From contig JARLHO010000112.1 of assembly GCA_031292215.1 (NCBI GenBank), positions 62,001-126,000 on the forward strand: DNA of 64,000 nt. The letters are read 5' to 3'. Both the position numbers and the translations under genes were made by a program. Every line of letters begins with the position of its first letter. Within the stretch, counting starts at the first letter, position 1. The notes under the pieces were generated by a model that saw nothing but the letters and a program-made list of their open reading frames with translations, had not been told where the DNA came from and did no database searches. This DNA comes from Syntrophobacteraceae bacterium. Its GTDB lineage: Bacteria; Desulfobacterota; Syntrophobacteria; Syntrophobacterales; Syntrophobacteraceae. Positions 42,634-50,711 of this stretch are shown in pieces.

Positions 42634-43347
42634 TCACGCGCCCTCCCCCAAAGTGCGTCCCCGGTGAGCCCAGCCACAAACCTTCACGGGGGCGCCGGTG
42701 GCTCTGGCAACTGTGCAGTCGAAATTTCGAGCCGCTCCCAGAGCTTTCATCCCGGGCATGCGGAGCGGGTTTGCCATGCCATAGACACTCCAGTTGGCGC
42801 AGTGGTCGATCGCCAGCAGGGAGGCCTTTACCGTGGCGCGAAAAATAGTGCAGGCGCTGCTCACATAGGAATACACGGCCGGCACCGTGCAACTATCGCA
42901 GCGGTCCGCTCCAATGGGGCCCGCAGTTATCGGTATCCCCGCGCCCGGATAGAGGGTTCCGGCTTCGGCGTCGGCAACGGCCCGGGGGGTATTTAAAATC
43001 AGGATGACATTCCTGACGCCGACTCCGTATAGCTCATCGACGACCTTTGCGCCGCTAAACGTAACGAAGGAGGGCGCGGACCAACTCTTGTCCGGAAGGC
43101 GAGTGACGAGGACCCCGAGTTGCTGCCCCCCGCCGAACAGGAGCCTGGATTTGAGCGCGTTCGGGACCACCACTATCCCCCGGGCGTTGTTTAAAACGCA
43201 ACGGGGAACCATTGCCGGCATTTGCTCGAATGCCGCAGCGGCATTGCGTATCAGGTTCATTTGACCCGTGGAGGCAGCCGCCCTTGCGACTGGAGGCATA
43301 ATCAGCAACAGTGAAGCAATCAAAGCAGGTAGAACGAAATATTTCAT
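42634..43347 (-). CDS. SYLF/Ysc84-domain protein, exported
   Basis: The 237-residue protein starts with a signal peptide (residues 1-23, VARA cleavage). It has the SYLF-domain marks ARGIVVVPNALKSRLLFGGGQQ, SAPSFVTFSGAKV, and the long hydrophobic turn ITAGPIG. The end has several cysteines (SCTV, SSACTIF, DHCANW, NFDC, KVCGW), which is unusual and fits an oxidising periplasm. SYLF proteins bind membrane lipids such as phosphoinositides in eukaryotes; the bacterial ones are unassigned. It is separated from the epimerase genes by 131 bases that may hold its promoter, and it converges with the PPDK-like gene. Confidence 0.78.
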   Translation of the reverse strand: MKYFVLPALIASLLLIMPPVARAAASTGQMNLIRNAAAAFEQMPAMVPRCVLNNARGIVVVPNALKSRLLFGGGQQLGVLVTRLPDKSWSAPSFVTFSGAKVVDELYGVGVRNVILILNTPRAVADAEAGTLYPGAGIPITAGPIGADRCDSCTVPAVYSYVSSACTIFRATVKASLLAIDHCANWSVYGMANPLRMPGMKALGAARNFDCTVARATGAPVKVCGWAHRGRTLGEGA

Positions 43348-43478
43348 GGCAGGCTCCTTTGCCCCGATTTCAAAACGTGCGCAATCCTTTGCCGGCGGAA
43401 CTATTCAACAAAAGCTACATTCAACGTAAGCAGGAGCGGGCCACATTGTCCAGACCGAAGTCCAGGGAAATTACTTTT

Positions 43479-43904
43479 TCAGGTCTTGCCGGCATCATCT
43501 ATAATTTCGGTCATAACACCGTTAAGCTTTCCGGGGTGGATGAGCGCATACTCACCCTCACGGAATGGCCGGGCGATCTCACCCCGGTTATCGGGTAGGA
43601 AGGGATAACCCTTTTCCTGGAGCTCCTTTGCCGAATCTCGGGTATTATCTACATTGAAACTAACGATCATGACGCCCTCACCGTTTTTTTCGATGAATTT
43701 GGCGACATGACCATCCGGCGCCGTTGACTCCATCAATTCAAATCCAACTTCACCAAGGTAGTAGCGAAGGACTCTGATCTTCTCCGGTTCGTGAACGTAA
43801 GAATCATCGGGTTTATTTTTCCCCAAAAGCGGCTCCCAGGTTTTGCGGGCCTCCTCGAGATCTTTTACCGCGATACAAATATGATCGACCTTATTTATTT
43901 TCAT
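43479..43904 (-). CDS. VOC-family protein, methylmalonyl-CoA-epimerase-like (a)
   Basis: A 141-residue VOC protein. It begins INKVDHICIAVKDLEEA, as does methylmalonyl-CoA epimerase, with the first metal ligand in DHI. The middle part (EKIRVLRYYLGEVGFELMEST) and the end (GVMTEIID, with the Glu ligand) follow the family. The conserved L-H-H-I-A/C-F motif is V-M-I-V-S-F here, so one metal-binding His is missing. The tandem neighbour (43970) has the same loss. I infer a variant epimerase for the mutase substrate or product. The ATG at 43904 was chosen because it gives the normal N-terminus; an ATG lies at 43958. Confidence 0.75.
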   Translation of the reverse strand: MKINKVDHICIAVKDLEEARKTWEPLLGKNKPDDSYVHEPEKIRVLRYYLGEVGFELMESTAPDGHVAKFIEKNGEGVMIVSFNVDNTRDSAKELQEKGYPFLPDNRGEIARPFREGEYALIHPGKLNGVMTEIIDDAGKT

Positions 43905-43969
43905 TCCGGACCCCATTGCCAAAATCCCACCGCTTTGCAAAACACTCGTATCTTCCACCGCGAGCGGGA

Positions 43970-44389
43970 TTATTTGTTTACATCGAAATCTCCGTCCAAA
44001 AGTTCGGTGAGAACCCCGTTGAGTTCCCTCGGGTGGTGGACGAAGGCATAACGATTTCCGTACAGCTCTCGCGGCTTTTTGTCGATAAGCCTTACGTTTT
44101 TGGCCCGTAGTTCGTCCATTGCCTTGGGTAGGTCATCGACTTTGTAGGAGATAAGAAAGAAGCCTTCTCCTCTGGCTTCGATATATTTGGCCACCTCGCC
44201 CTCAGGGGATGTGGACTCCATGAACTCCACGGCCACCTCACCCATACGGTAGCGGGCAACCCTTATTTTTTCCGATTCCGCCACATATTCGCAGGCGGGT
44301 TCAAGACCGAAATCCCGCCGGTAGACCTCTTTGGTCTTCTCAAGGTCCTTTACCGCAAAGCAGATGTGGTCAATTTTTTCAAGCTTCAT
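43970..44389 (-). CDS. VOC-family protein, methylmalonyl-CoA-epimerase-like (b)
   Basis: A 139-residue paralogue of the next gene in the operon. It starts LEKIDHICFAVKDLEKTK, continues with EKIRVARYRMGEVAVEFMEST, and ends with GVLTELLD. Where methylmalonyl-CoA epimerases show G-L-H-H-I, it has G-F-F-L-I-S-Y, so the same metal His is replaced. Two variant copies in tandem suggest a heterodimer or two related steps. The genes stand at the 3' end of a run of minus-strand genes with a B12-dependent acyl-CoA mutase at its 5' part. Confidence 0.75.
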   Translation of the reverse strand: MKLEKIDHICFAVKDLEKTKEVYRRDFGLEPACEYVAESEKIRVARYRMGEVAVEFMESTSPEGEVAKYIEARGEGFFLISYKVDDLPKAMDELRAKNVRLIDKKPRELYGNRYAFVHHPRELNGVLTELLDGDFDVNK

Positions 44390-44473
44390 ATCGGCGTCTT
44401 CCTCTTTTAGCAGGGTGCTGAAAAGGGCATGATATTCCCGCCATAATCCGGGACTGTCATCCTTATAAGGTGT

Positions 44474-44770
44474 CTAGCCTCCGGCCAGGGGCTCCATATA
44501 AGCTGTAACGAGGACGGTGTCGCCCTCGTTCACCTTCGTTGCCAACCCTTGCGAAAATGAAAAATGGCTCTCGCCGTTTAGGTAAACATAGCGCAGATCC
44601 TCACCCATCTCACCATCTTCTTCGATGAACTTCAACGGGTGGTACAGATCGGAGAGTTTTTTAAGAAGGTCCTGTAAGCTGTTTTCACCCACATCGAGTT
44701 CCATCTCGACGGGAGGTTCAAACCTGTTTGCTATTCGGAGATTGGAATTGATTTTGACCCTGATTTTCAT
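44474..44770 (-). CDS. MoaD/ThiS-like sulfur-carrier-type protein ending in Gly-Gly
   Basis: This 98-residue beta-grasp protein starts MKIRVKINSNLR, has the hydrophobic pattern of MoaD/ThiS (SLQDLLKKLSDLYHPL near residues 31-46), an N-E-G-D-T-V-L-V strand, and ends with L-A-G-G, the diglycine tail to which sulfur is attached as a thiocarboxylate. Its neighbour at 44803 is a close paralogue. No MoeB/ThiF activator is in the window. Since it stands beside Mo-hydroxylase genes, a role in molybdenum cofactor sulfuration or another sulfur transfer is plausible. GGCGAGG lies before the ATG. Confidence 0.72.
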   Translation of the reverse strand: MKIRVKINSNLRIANRFEPPVEMELDVGENSLQDLLKKLSDLYHPLKFIEEDGEMGEDLRYVYLNGESHFSFSQGLATKVNEGDTVLVTAYMEPLAGG

Positions 44771-44802
44771 CTTCGCCTCGCCTTTGCGCCTCTGCGCGAT
44801 GC

Positions 44803-45090
44803 CTAATGGCCGTCCCGAGGCTCCATGTAGGCCTCCACCAGGACGATGTCGCCCTCGTTTATCTTCTTTCCCAACCCTTCCGAAAATGAAAAATGGCTCT
44901 CCCCGTTGAGGTAAAGGTAGCGCAGATCCTCTCCCATCTCCCCCTCCTCGATGAACTTCAAGGGGGGGCACATATCGCAGAGTTTCTCAAGAACATCGCT
45001 CAGGCGGTTATTGGCGCCATCGAGAACCATCTCCAGGGGCGGTTGAAAGATATTTTCTATTCGAAGATTGGAATCGACCCTGATCTTCAT
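44803..45090 (-). CDS. MoaD/ThiS-like paralogue without a diglycine tail
   Basis: The 95-residue protein shares most of its length with the protein at 44474 (the PPLKFIEEGEMGEDLRYLYL stretch and the NGESHFSFSEGL motif), but ends D-G-H instead of G-G. It so lacks the residue needed for adenylation and thiocarboxylate formation. It may have become a structural partner of the GG copy or of an enzyme. It stands 120 bases after the Fe-S subunit gene and 32 bases before its paralogue. Confidence 0.68.
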   Translation of the reverse strand: MKIRVDSNLRIENIFQPPLEMVLDGANNRLSDVLEKLCDMCPPLKFIEEGEMGEDLRYLYLNGESHFSFSEGLGKKINEGDIVLVEAYMEPRDGH

Positions 45091-45210
45091 TGCCAAGCCC
45101 CCTGTAATCCAACTTCCCGTGATTTGCGCCGGACAAGTGAAGCGCCCCGGGCGGGTCATAAAGCGGGCAGCTTTGTTTGCGCCGCACCCTCCGCCTGTAG
45201 AACCAAAAAA

Positions 45211-45681
45211 CTATGCCGTCTTCTTTGAGGCTTCTCCAACGGCCTTGACGATCTTCTTGTAGCCTGTGCACCGGCAGACATTGGAGGAGATCGTCTTTAT
45301 GATCTCCTTTTGGGTAGGCTGGTTGTTTTTGTCCAGCAGAGTCTTGGCGGTCATGATCATGCCTGAGGTGCAGAATCCGCACTGAACGGCGCCTTCCTCC
45401 ATAAAGGTTTGCTGGAGCGGATGGAGTTTTCCCTCCCGGTTGAGTCCCTCAACGGTCGTGATATCCGCTCCCTGCATCTCGGAGGTAAGCACAATGCACG
45501 ACCTGAGCGGCAAACCGTTTACCTCGACGGTGCATGCTCCGCAGGAGCCTATGCCGCAGGACTCCTTGGCCCCGGTCAGGTCGAGCCTCTCGCGAAGGGT
45601 TTCAAGGAGGGTCTCGTTAGGACTTACCTGGAGAACCGTTTCTTCATTGTTTACTGTAAAGGCAACTTTTACCGTCTCCAT
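45211..45681 (-). CDS. [2Fe-2S] small subunit of a molybdenum hydroxylase (HcrC/CoxS-like)
   Basis: A 156-residue protein with a plant-type [2Fe-2S] domain (Cys42, 47, 50 and 62; S-C-G-I-G-S-C-G-A-C) and a second all-helical [2Fe-2S] domain (Cys101, 104, 136 and 138; C-G-F-C ... C-R-C-T-G-Y). These are the two clusters that take electrons from the molybdopterin. The start codon overlaps the stop of the FAD subunit gene by one base. This is the third subunit of the trio with the HcrB-type FAD/[4Fe-4S] subunit, so it most likely belongs to a 4-hydroxybenzoyl-CoA-reductase-like enzyme. Confidence 0.9.
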   Translation of the reverse strand: METVKVAFTVNNEETVLQVSPNETLLETLRERLDLTGAKESCGIGSCGACTVEVNGLPLRSCIVLTSEMQGADITTVEGLNREGKLHPLQQTFMEEGAVQCGFCTSGMIMTAKTLLDKNNQPTQKEIIKTISSNVCRCTGYKKIVKAVGEASKKTA

Positions 45682-46625
45682 TATGCTCCCTCCCTCAGGA
45701 CTTTTTGGACCGCTCTTCGAAACAGGACGCCCACCATCTTTTTACGGTAGGCGGGGGAAAGTATTGCATTGGGGACAGCCCTGGCATCGGTAGATGCGCT
45801 ATTGGCGGCGTCCCTGAGAGTCCCCTCGTCGGTTCCCGCCAGTTCATAGACAAGGGGGGCCGGACCTACGCCACCCACGCAGACCCTGGCGACGCTCTTT
45901 TTCATGGCGACCGCCACAGCCGCCAGGGGATAGTCGATGGAATTTCGGACCCTCAATTTTTCATATACGCCCTTTGACTTCTCCAGCGGTATGCGTATCC
46001 TGGTAAGGAGAGTCCCGGGTTCGACGACAAAGGGTTTGCTGCCGCTGCCGGTATAGATCTTTTCGAGTCCTGCCGTTTTTTCGCCCCCGGCCTCGGCAAG
46101 GTCTGCCTCCGCCGACAACGCAACAAGCGAGAGCGCGTTGTCGCTGCAATAGTTGGAAAGACACACTCGGGAATGTGGAACCACGTTGCAGCACTTACCT
46201 CCCATCTTCAGGCAGAACCCCCGGGCGGCGCGCCATTCCAACGATTTGTTGTACTCGATGCAGCGCGTGTCCTGGAGAAGATTTCCGCCGATAGTGGCCC
46301 GCATTTGGAGCGTTTCACAGGAAGTGGCGTCAAGGGATTGATAAAGGAGCGGAAAATATTCTTTCACCACGGGGTGGTTTTTCAGTTCAAAAAGGGTGAC
46401 ATTGGCCCCTATCGTCAGCCATCCGTCGATAGCGGCGATTGCCTTGAGCTCTTCGATTCCCTTGAGGTCTATGATTGCTGCGGGCGCCGCTAACCTGTAC
46501 TTCAAAAGAGGCATGAGGTCGGTGCCTCCGGCCAGATAGCGCGCTTTTCCCTCGAAATCGTTGTAGAGAGCGATTGCATCGGCAACACTTGTGGCTTTCC
46601 TGTATTCGAACCCGGGCAAGATCAT
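45681..46625 (-). CDS. FAD/[4Fe-4S] subunit, 4-hydroxybenzoyl-CoA-reductase beta-like (HcrB type)
   Basis: A 314-residue subunit with the FAD-binding motifs ARYLAGGTDLMPLLK (about residues 28-42) and TIGGNLLQDT (about 111-120) of the xanthine dehydrogenase family. It has an insertion with Cys122, Cys138, Cys146 and Cys155, exactly the positions and spacing that I recall for the extra [4Fe-4S] cluster of HcrB. That cluster allows 4-hydroxybenzoyl-CoA reductase to take low-potential electrons from ferredoxin. The other FAD subunit in this window (55711) lacks the insertion. So this trio may be reductive or run electrons to ferredoxin. It overlaps its neighbours at both ends. Confidence 0.9.
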   Translation of the reverse strand: MILPGFEYRKATSVADAIALYNDFEGKARYLAGGTDLMPLLKYRLAAPAAIIDLKGIEELKAIAAIDGWLTIGANVTLFELKNHPVVKEYFPLLYQSLDATSCETLQMRATIGGNLLQDTRCIEYNKSLEWRAARGFCLKMGGKCCNVVPHSRVCLSNYCSDNALSLVALSAEADLAEAGGEKTAGLEKIYTGSGSKPFVVEPGTLLTRIRIPLEKSKGVYEKLRVRNSIDYPLAAVAVAMKKSVARVCVGGVGPAPLVYELAGTDEGTLRDAANSASTDARAVPNAILSPAYRKKMVGVLFRRAVQKVLREGA

Positions 46626-48901
46626 CCTTTTTCCTCCGTTGCTTTTTCCACCATCTCCAAAACCTTGTCCGGCGTTAGCGGCATTTCTTTGAATAAAACC
46701 CCCGTAGCGTTCGTAAGAGCACAGGCTACGGCGCTGTAGGCGTTCATGCGAATTGCGATGCCCCCTTCCTTGGCGCCGAAAGGCCCGACAGGATCACCGG
46801 ATTCCACAATGATAGCGTCTATTTCAGGCATATCGCAGGCCAGGGGGACCTTGTATTCCAAAAGATCGGGGTTTAGCAGGTGGCCCCCGTCCCAGAGGTT
46901 TCCCTCGGTTATGGCCGCCACCCCCGCCTGCTGGACCGAGCCTTCTATCTGCCCTTCAACCGCCATTGGGTTTATGGCGCGTCCGCAATCGTGGGCTGCC
47001 GTGAAACGGGGCATGGTGATCATGCCCGTTTCGGAGTCGACCGCAATCTCGGCTACGGAGGTGGCATAGGAGAAGGTCCCCGCCATCTGACCCCAGGGTC
47101 GGGAGATCCACTCTCTTTCCAGGTCGATGTCCGGGAAGAAAGTGCCAGTGGCCACGACCGGCTCCGCCCTGGCGAAGGCCTCCCGCACGACCCACGCAAT
47201 GGGCATCTTCTTTTCCGGATTGGCAACGGAATAGACGAGCCGGTTTTTTAGCGCGATGTCCGTTTCGGAAACGGCAAGTTTTTCCGCCGCAATGGCCACG
47301 ATCTGCTTTCGCGCCTTCTCACAGGCGATCTTGACCGCATTTGTGCTCACAAAGGCAGCCGCTTGCGAGTAGGCCCCCGGGTCGAGGTTGGTGATTTCCG
47401 TGTCGGCATTTACCAGGTTGATGTCCTCCATGGGGACGCCCAGGATTTCCGAAGCGGCCTGGATCACCATGGATTCGTTTCCTTGCCCGTTGTCCACAAC
47501 GCCGGTCACAAGGGTTACGTATCCGTCATCGTTTATCTTGAGGTAACACGAAGAGCCCGAGCGAAACCCCATGGGGAAACCGCACATAATGGCAACGCAC
47601 CCCATGCCGATGCCCTCAAGCTTTTGCGGTTTGGCCCATCGTTTTTGGAAGTCGGTCTTCCGCGCGGTTGTCTCGATTGTCTCTTGTAAGCCGCAACTGG
47701 TTATCCTGGATTTGGTCGCGGTCATCTCACCGGCTCTCAGTCCGTTTTTTAGACGTATCTCCACCGGGTCCAGCCCCAGTTCTTTGGCCATCAAATCCAT
47801 CTGGGCTTCGTTGCCGGCGAGGAAAGCCCTGCCGTGGCAGCCGTACATTCCCCGTATCCCCTTGTTGGTAATGATCCGGTAGCCGTTGTAGCGGATGTTG
47901 GGGAAACGGTAGCATTCCTCGTAGACATAAAAAGGGACAGAGGTGGCTATGGGGCCTGTCGAGCTGTAGGCGCCTCCGTCGTAGATCGCGCGCAAGTCCT
48001 TGGCCACGATGGTTCCGTCCTTACTCATGGCTGTTTTGATCGTGGCGCTCATGTCGTGGATCTGCCTGGAACTCGTGGCGTTTTCCTCGCGTGAGAGGAC
48101 GAGCTTTACGGGTCTATCGGCCTTGATGGACAAAAGCGAGGCAACCAGATCCGCTGGGGCCACCTCCGAGCGCCCCCCGAATGCGCCCCCGGAATTTATG
48201 TGACGCACACGCACCTTGTTTAAGGGCATTTTGAGAAGGTTGGCGAGCGCTTTGGCGCGAACGTGGGGGCCGGCGTTGGGCATCCACAGATCCAGGAAGC
48301 CGTTTTGGAAAGAAGCAACTACCGCGTAAGGCTCCATCATGGCATAGGCCTCGCCGGCGGCCTTGAAGGTATCCTCCCGGACGAGGAAGGCGCTTTCCAT
48401 GGCCTTGTCGACATCCCCGACGTCGATATGGACGTGAATGTTGATGTTGTTTTTGTACTGCTCGTGGATGATCGGGGCACCCTCCCGCATCGCTTCGAGG
48501 GGATCGAAGACCGAGGGCAGGGGCTCGTAGTCGACTCTTATGCGGGAAAGGGCTTCCAGGGCCGTTTCCTCATCGACGGCTGCGACCGCCGCCACATCCT
48601 CGCCAATGTAGCGCACCTTGTCGGTTGGGAGCATGGCGTGGTCCTGGGTGTAGCGAAAGACACCCCATTTGATCCCCGAGCCGTCAAAACCGCTGATTGC
48701 GGCCTTGACCCCGGGTACCTTACGCGCACCGTCAAGGTCTATTGCGAGAATCTTCGCATGAGGATGGGGACTTCTTAGCACCTTGGCCACGAGCATGTTG
48801 GGCATCTTCAAATCGGCGGTGTAGCGCGCCCGGCCGGTTACCTTGGCCAAAGAATCGCTGCGTACGACTCTTTTTCCCACAATATTCAGATTATCCTCCA
48901 C
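46622..48901 (-). CDS. Molybdopterin-binding large subunit of a hydroxylase, second trio
   Basis: This 759-residue subunit has the typical start IVGKRVVRSDSLAKVTGRA, the GGAFGGRSEVAPADLVASL motif near residue 240 and a late molybdopterin segment. Near the C-terminus, where family members have G-A-K-x-x-G-E with the catalytic Glu, it has G-A-K-E-G-G-I: the catalytic Glu position is Ile. This suggests changed chemistry. It starts with GTG after AGGAGG. The trio with HcrB-like and Fe-S subunits follows HyuB by 44 bases. The substrate is unknown, but an aromatic CoA ester or a heterocycle is likely by context. Confidence 0.85.
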   Translation of the reverse strand: MEDNLNIVGKRVVRSDSLAKVTGRARYTADLKMPNMLVAKVLRSPHPHAKILAIDLDGARKVPGVKAAISGFDGSGIKWGVFRYTQDHAMLPTDKVRYIGEDVAAVAAVDEETALEALSRIRVDYEPLPSVFDPLEAMREGAPIIHEQYKNNINIHVHIDVGDVDKAMESAFLVREDTFKAAGEAYAMMEPYAVVASFQNGFLDLWMPNAGPHVRAKALANLLKMPLNKVRVRHINSGGAFGGRSEVAPADLVASLLSIKADRPVKLVLSREENATSSRQIHDMSATIKTAMSKDGTIVAKDLRAIYDGGAYSSTGPIATSVPFYVYEECYRFPNIRYNGYRIITNKGIRGMYGCHGRAFLAGNEAQMDLMAKELGLDPVEIRLKNGLRAGEMTATKSRITSCGLQETIETTARKTDFQKRWAKPQKLEGIGMGCVAIMCGFPMGFRSGSSCYLKINDDGYVTLVTGVVDNGQGNESMVIQAASEILGVPMEDINLVNADTEITNLDPGAYSQAAAFVSTNAVKIACEKARKQIVAIAAEKLAVSETDIALKNRLVYSVANPEKKMPIAWVVREAFARAEPVVATGTFFPDIDLEREWISRPWGQMAGTFSYATSVAEIAVDSETGMITMPRFTAAHDCGRAINPMAVEGQIEGSVQQAGVAAITEGNLWDGGHLLNPDLLEYKVPLACDMPEIDAIIVESGDPVGPFGAKEGGIAIRMNAYSAVACALTNATGVLFKEMPLTPDKVLEMVEKATEEKG

Positions 48902-48945
48902 ACATTCCTCCTGAGATGCATCCGGTATGTAAAGTACTTTATGGT

Positions 48946-50664
48946 TTATCCGCGGGATTGCCGCCGGGAGCGGGTCGCTTCCAGGTCGACCTCGCCGGTC
49001 ACCGTATCGATCACCACCCCGTAGAGCGTCTGGGCGCTTTCCGGGGTTACGTACCCGTCGAGTACGTCCTCGGCGACAAGTTGGGGGTCACGCTCGAAGG
49101 GGTCCCCGTAGCCCCCGCCGCCGGCGGCGTCCATGGTCACCAGGTCGCCGGGTTGGAGCCGGGTCAAGCCGTAAGGGTCACCGGCCCTGTCATTTACCAG
49201 GAACTTCGCCCTTGCCCCGCTCATTCCCCCGAAGAGTCCTTCGGGCGGGTAGCGCAATCTGCCCGACTGGATTCCCAGGTTTACCGGGGGGCGAGGGGCA
49301 TGGGCATCATCGGGTATGCGGAAGACGACCCGCCTGCCAAGACCTCCCTTAAATTTTCCCGGCCCCCCCGAATCGGCAAGAAGCTCCCGTTTTTCCACGA
49401 TAAGCGGGGTGTCGCTTTCGAAGATTTCCGCCGGGGTATTGGCCCCGTTGGCGGGAAAGATGTACACGTGGTTTCCGTCGCCCTGCGCGCTTGCCCCCAT
49501 CCCGCCGCCCCGGATGATGACCGAGTGGAACGGGCGGCCGTCCTGGCGCCTGCCGTAGAAGACATTCATTGTCGCCGGGGTCCCCCCGCTGCCGGCCAGC
49601 ACACGGTGGGGAAGGGCGGGCGCCATGGCGCGGTAGACGATCTCGGTTATGAAGTGGCCTATTTGCATACGGGCGGCCACTGCGGCAGGAAACCTGCAGT
49701 TGACGACGCTGCCTTCGGGGGCTTTTAAGGAAATCGGCAGGGCGCACCCTTCGTTGTTGGGGATTTCCGGGTCGAACATGCTCTTCATGGCCATGAAGAC
49801 ATAGGCGTAGGTGAAATTGAAGACGACATTTCCTCCCCAGTCAACCTGGGGGGAAGAGCCGTCCAAATCCACCTCGATGGAGTCGCCCTTTACGTGCACG
49901 GCGACCTTTATCACCACGTCGTCCTTGCCTTCGGTCTGTTCGACAATCCCTTCGGCGCGATATACCAGGTCGGGAACCCTGGCGATTGCCTGCCGCATGC
50001 TCTGTTCGGTGCGCTCGATTATCTCATCGGCCAGGTCGTCGAGCCCGTCCATTTCGTTTTCTTCGAGCATCCGGCAGATTTTTTGCGCGCAGACATGGTT
50101 TGCGGCTATCTGGGAGCGGATGTCTCCGATCACTTCGTCGGGGGTTCGAACGTTCCAGCGAATCGTCTCGAGCAGGGCCTCATTTGCCACGCCCCCGTCG
50201 TAGAGCTTGACAAAAGGAATGAACAGCCCGTCTTCAAAGACATCATGGTTATCGGAGGAGACCCTCCCGCCGATGTCGGAGTGATGAAAAACGCAGGCAG
50301 TAAAAGCTGTCAGGCGCTCCCGGTAGAAGATGGGGCTCATCACGCACACGTCGTTTAGATGTCCGGCAAGCGCCCAGGGATCGTTTGTAATGAATACGTC
50401 TGCGGGCCGGCAGTCCCCCTCGGCCAGCGCGGCCACAAGCTTTTTTATCCCCAGGGCCATCGCCCCCGACTGGCCGGGTGTGGCGAAGGAGCCCTGCGCC
50501 AGTTCCCGTCCTCTCCGGTCGGTAAACATACAGGTATAGTCATGTGCGTCTCGTAGCAGACTGGAAAAGGCCGTCCTGGCAACGGCGCCGTCGGCTTCGT
50601 CGACAATGGAGATAAGCCTTCGCCAAAGTATTTCCAGGGTTACCGGGTCGAACCTGCCGCCCAT
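48946..50664 (-). CDS. Hydantoinase B/oxoprolinase-family subunit
   Basis: A 572-residue HyuB-family protein that starts with FDPVTLEILWRRLISIVDE and contains the motifs TPGQSGAMALGIK and VFITNDPWALAGHLNDV. It is the metal-binding partner of HyuA. Together these enzymes split cyclic amides (hydantoins, 5-oxoproline) with ATP or act as acetone-carboxylase-like enzymes. In the anaerobic indoleacetate route, such a pair opens the lactam ring after C2 hydroxylation. Here they lie between two molybdenum hydroxylase trios, which supports this reading. The gap to the HyuA gene is 47 bases. Confidence 0.88.
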   Translation of the reverse strand: MGGRFDPVTLEILWRRLISIVDEADGAVARTAFSSLLRDAHDYTCMFTDRRGRELAQGSFATPGQSGAMALGIKKLVAALAEGDCRPADVFITNDPWALAGHLNDVCVMSPIFYRERLTAFTACVFHHSDIGGRVSSDNHDVFEDGLFIPFVKLYDGGVANEALLETIRWNVRTPDEVIGDIRSQIAANHVCAQKICRMLEENEMDGLDDLADEIIERTEQSMRQAIARVPDLVYRAEGIVEQTEGKDDVVIKVAVHVKGDSIEVDLDGSSPQVDWGGNVVFNFTYAYVFMAMKSMFDPEIPNNEGCALPISLKAPEGSVVNCRFPAAVAARMQIGHFITEIVYRAMAPALPHRVLAGSGGTPATMNVFYGRRQDGRPFHSVIIRGGGMGASAQGDGNHVYIFPANGANTPAEIFESDTPLIVEKRELLADSGGPGKFKGGLGRRVVFRIPDDAHAPRPPVNLGIQSGRLRYPPEGLFGGMSGARAKFLVNDRAGDPYGLTRLQPGDLVTMDAAGGGGYGDPFERDPQLVAEDVLDGYVTPESAQTLYGVVIDTVTGEVDLEATRSRRQSRG

Positions 50665-50711
50665 TGTTTCCTCCGCAAAAATATAGCCCGTGGTTTACGG
50701 GTGCTCTCGGG

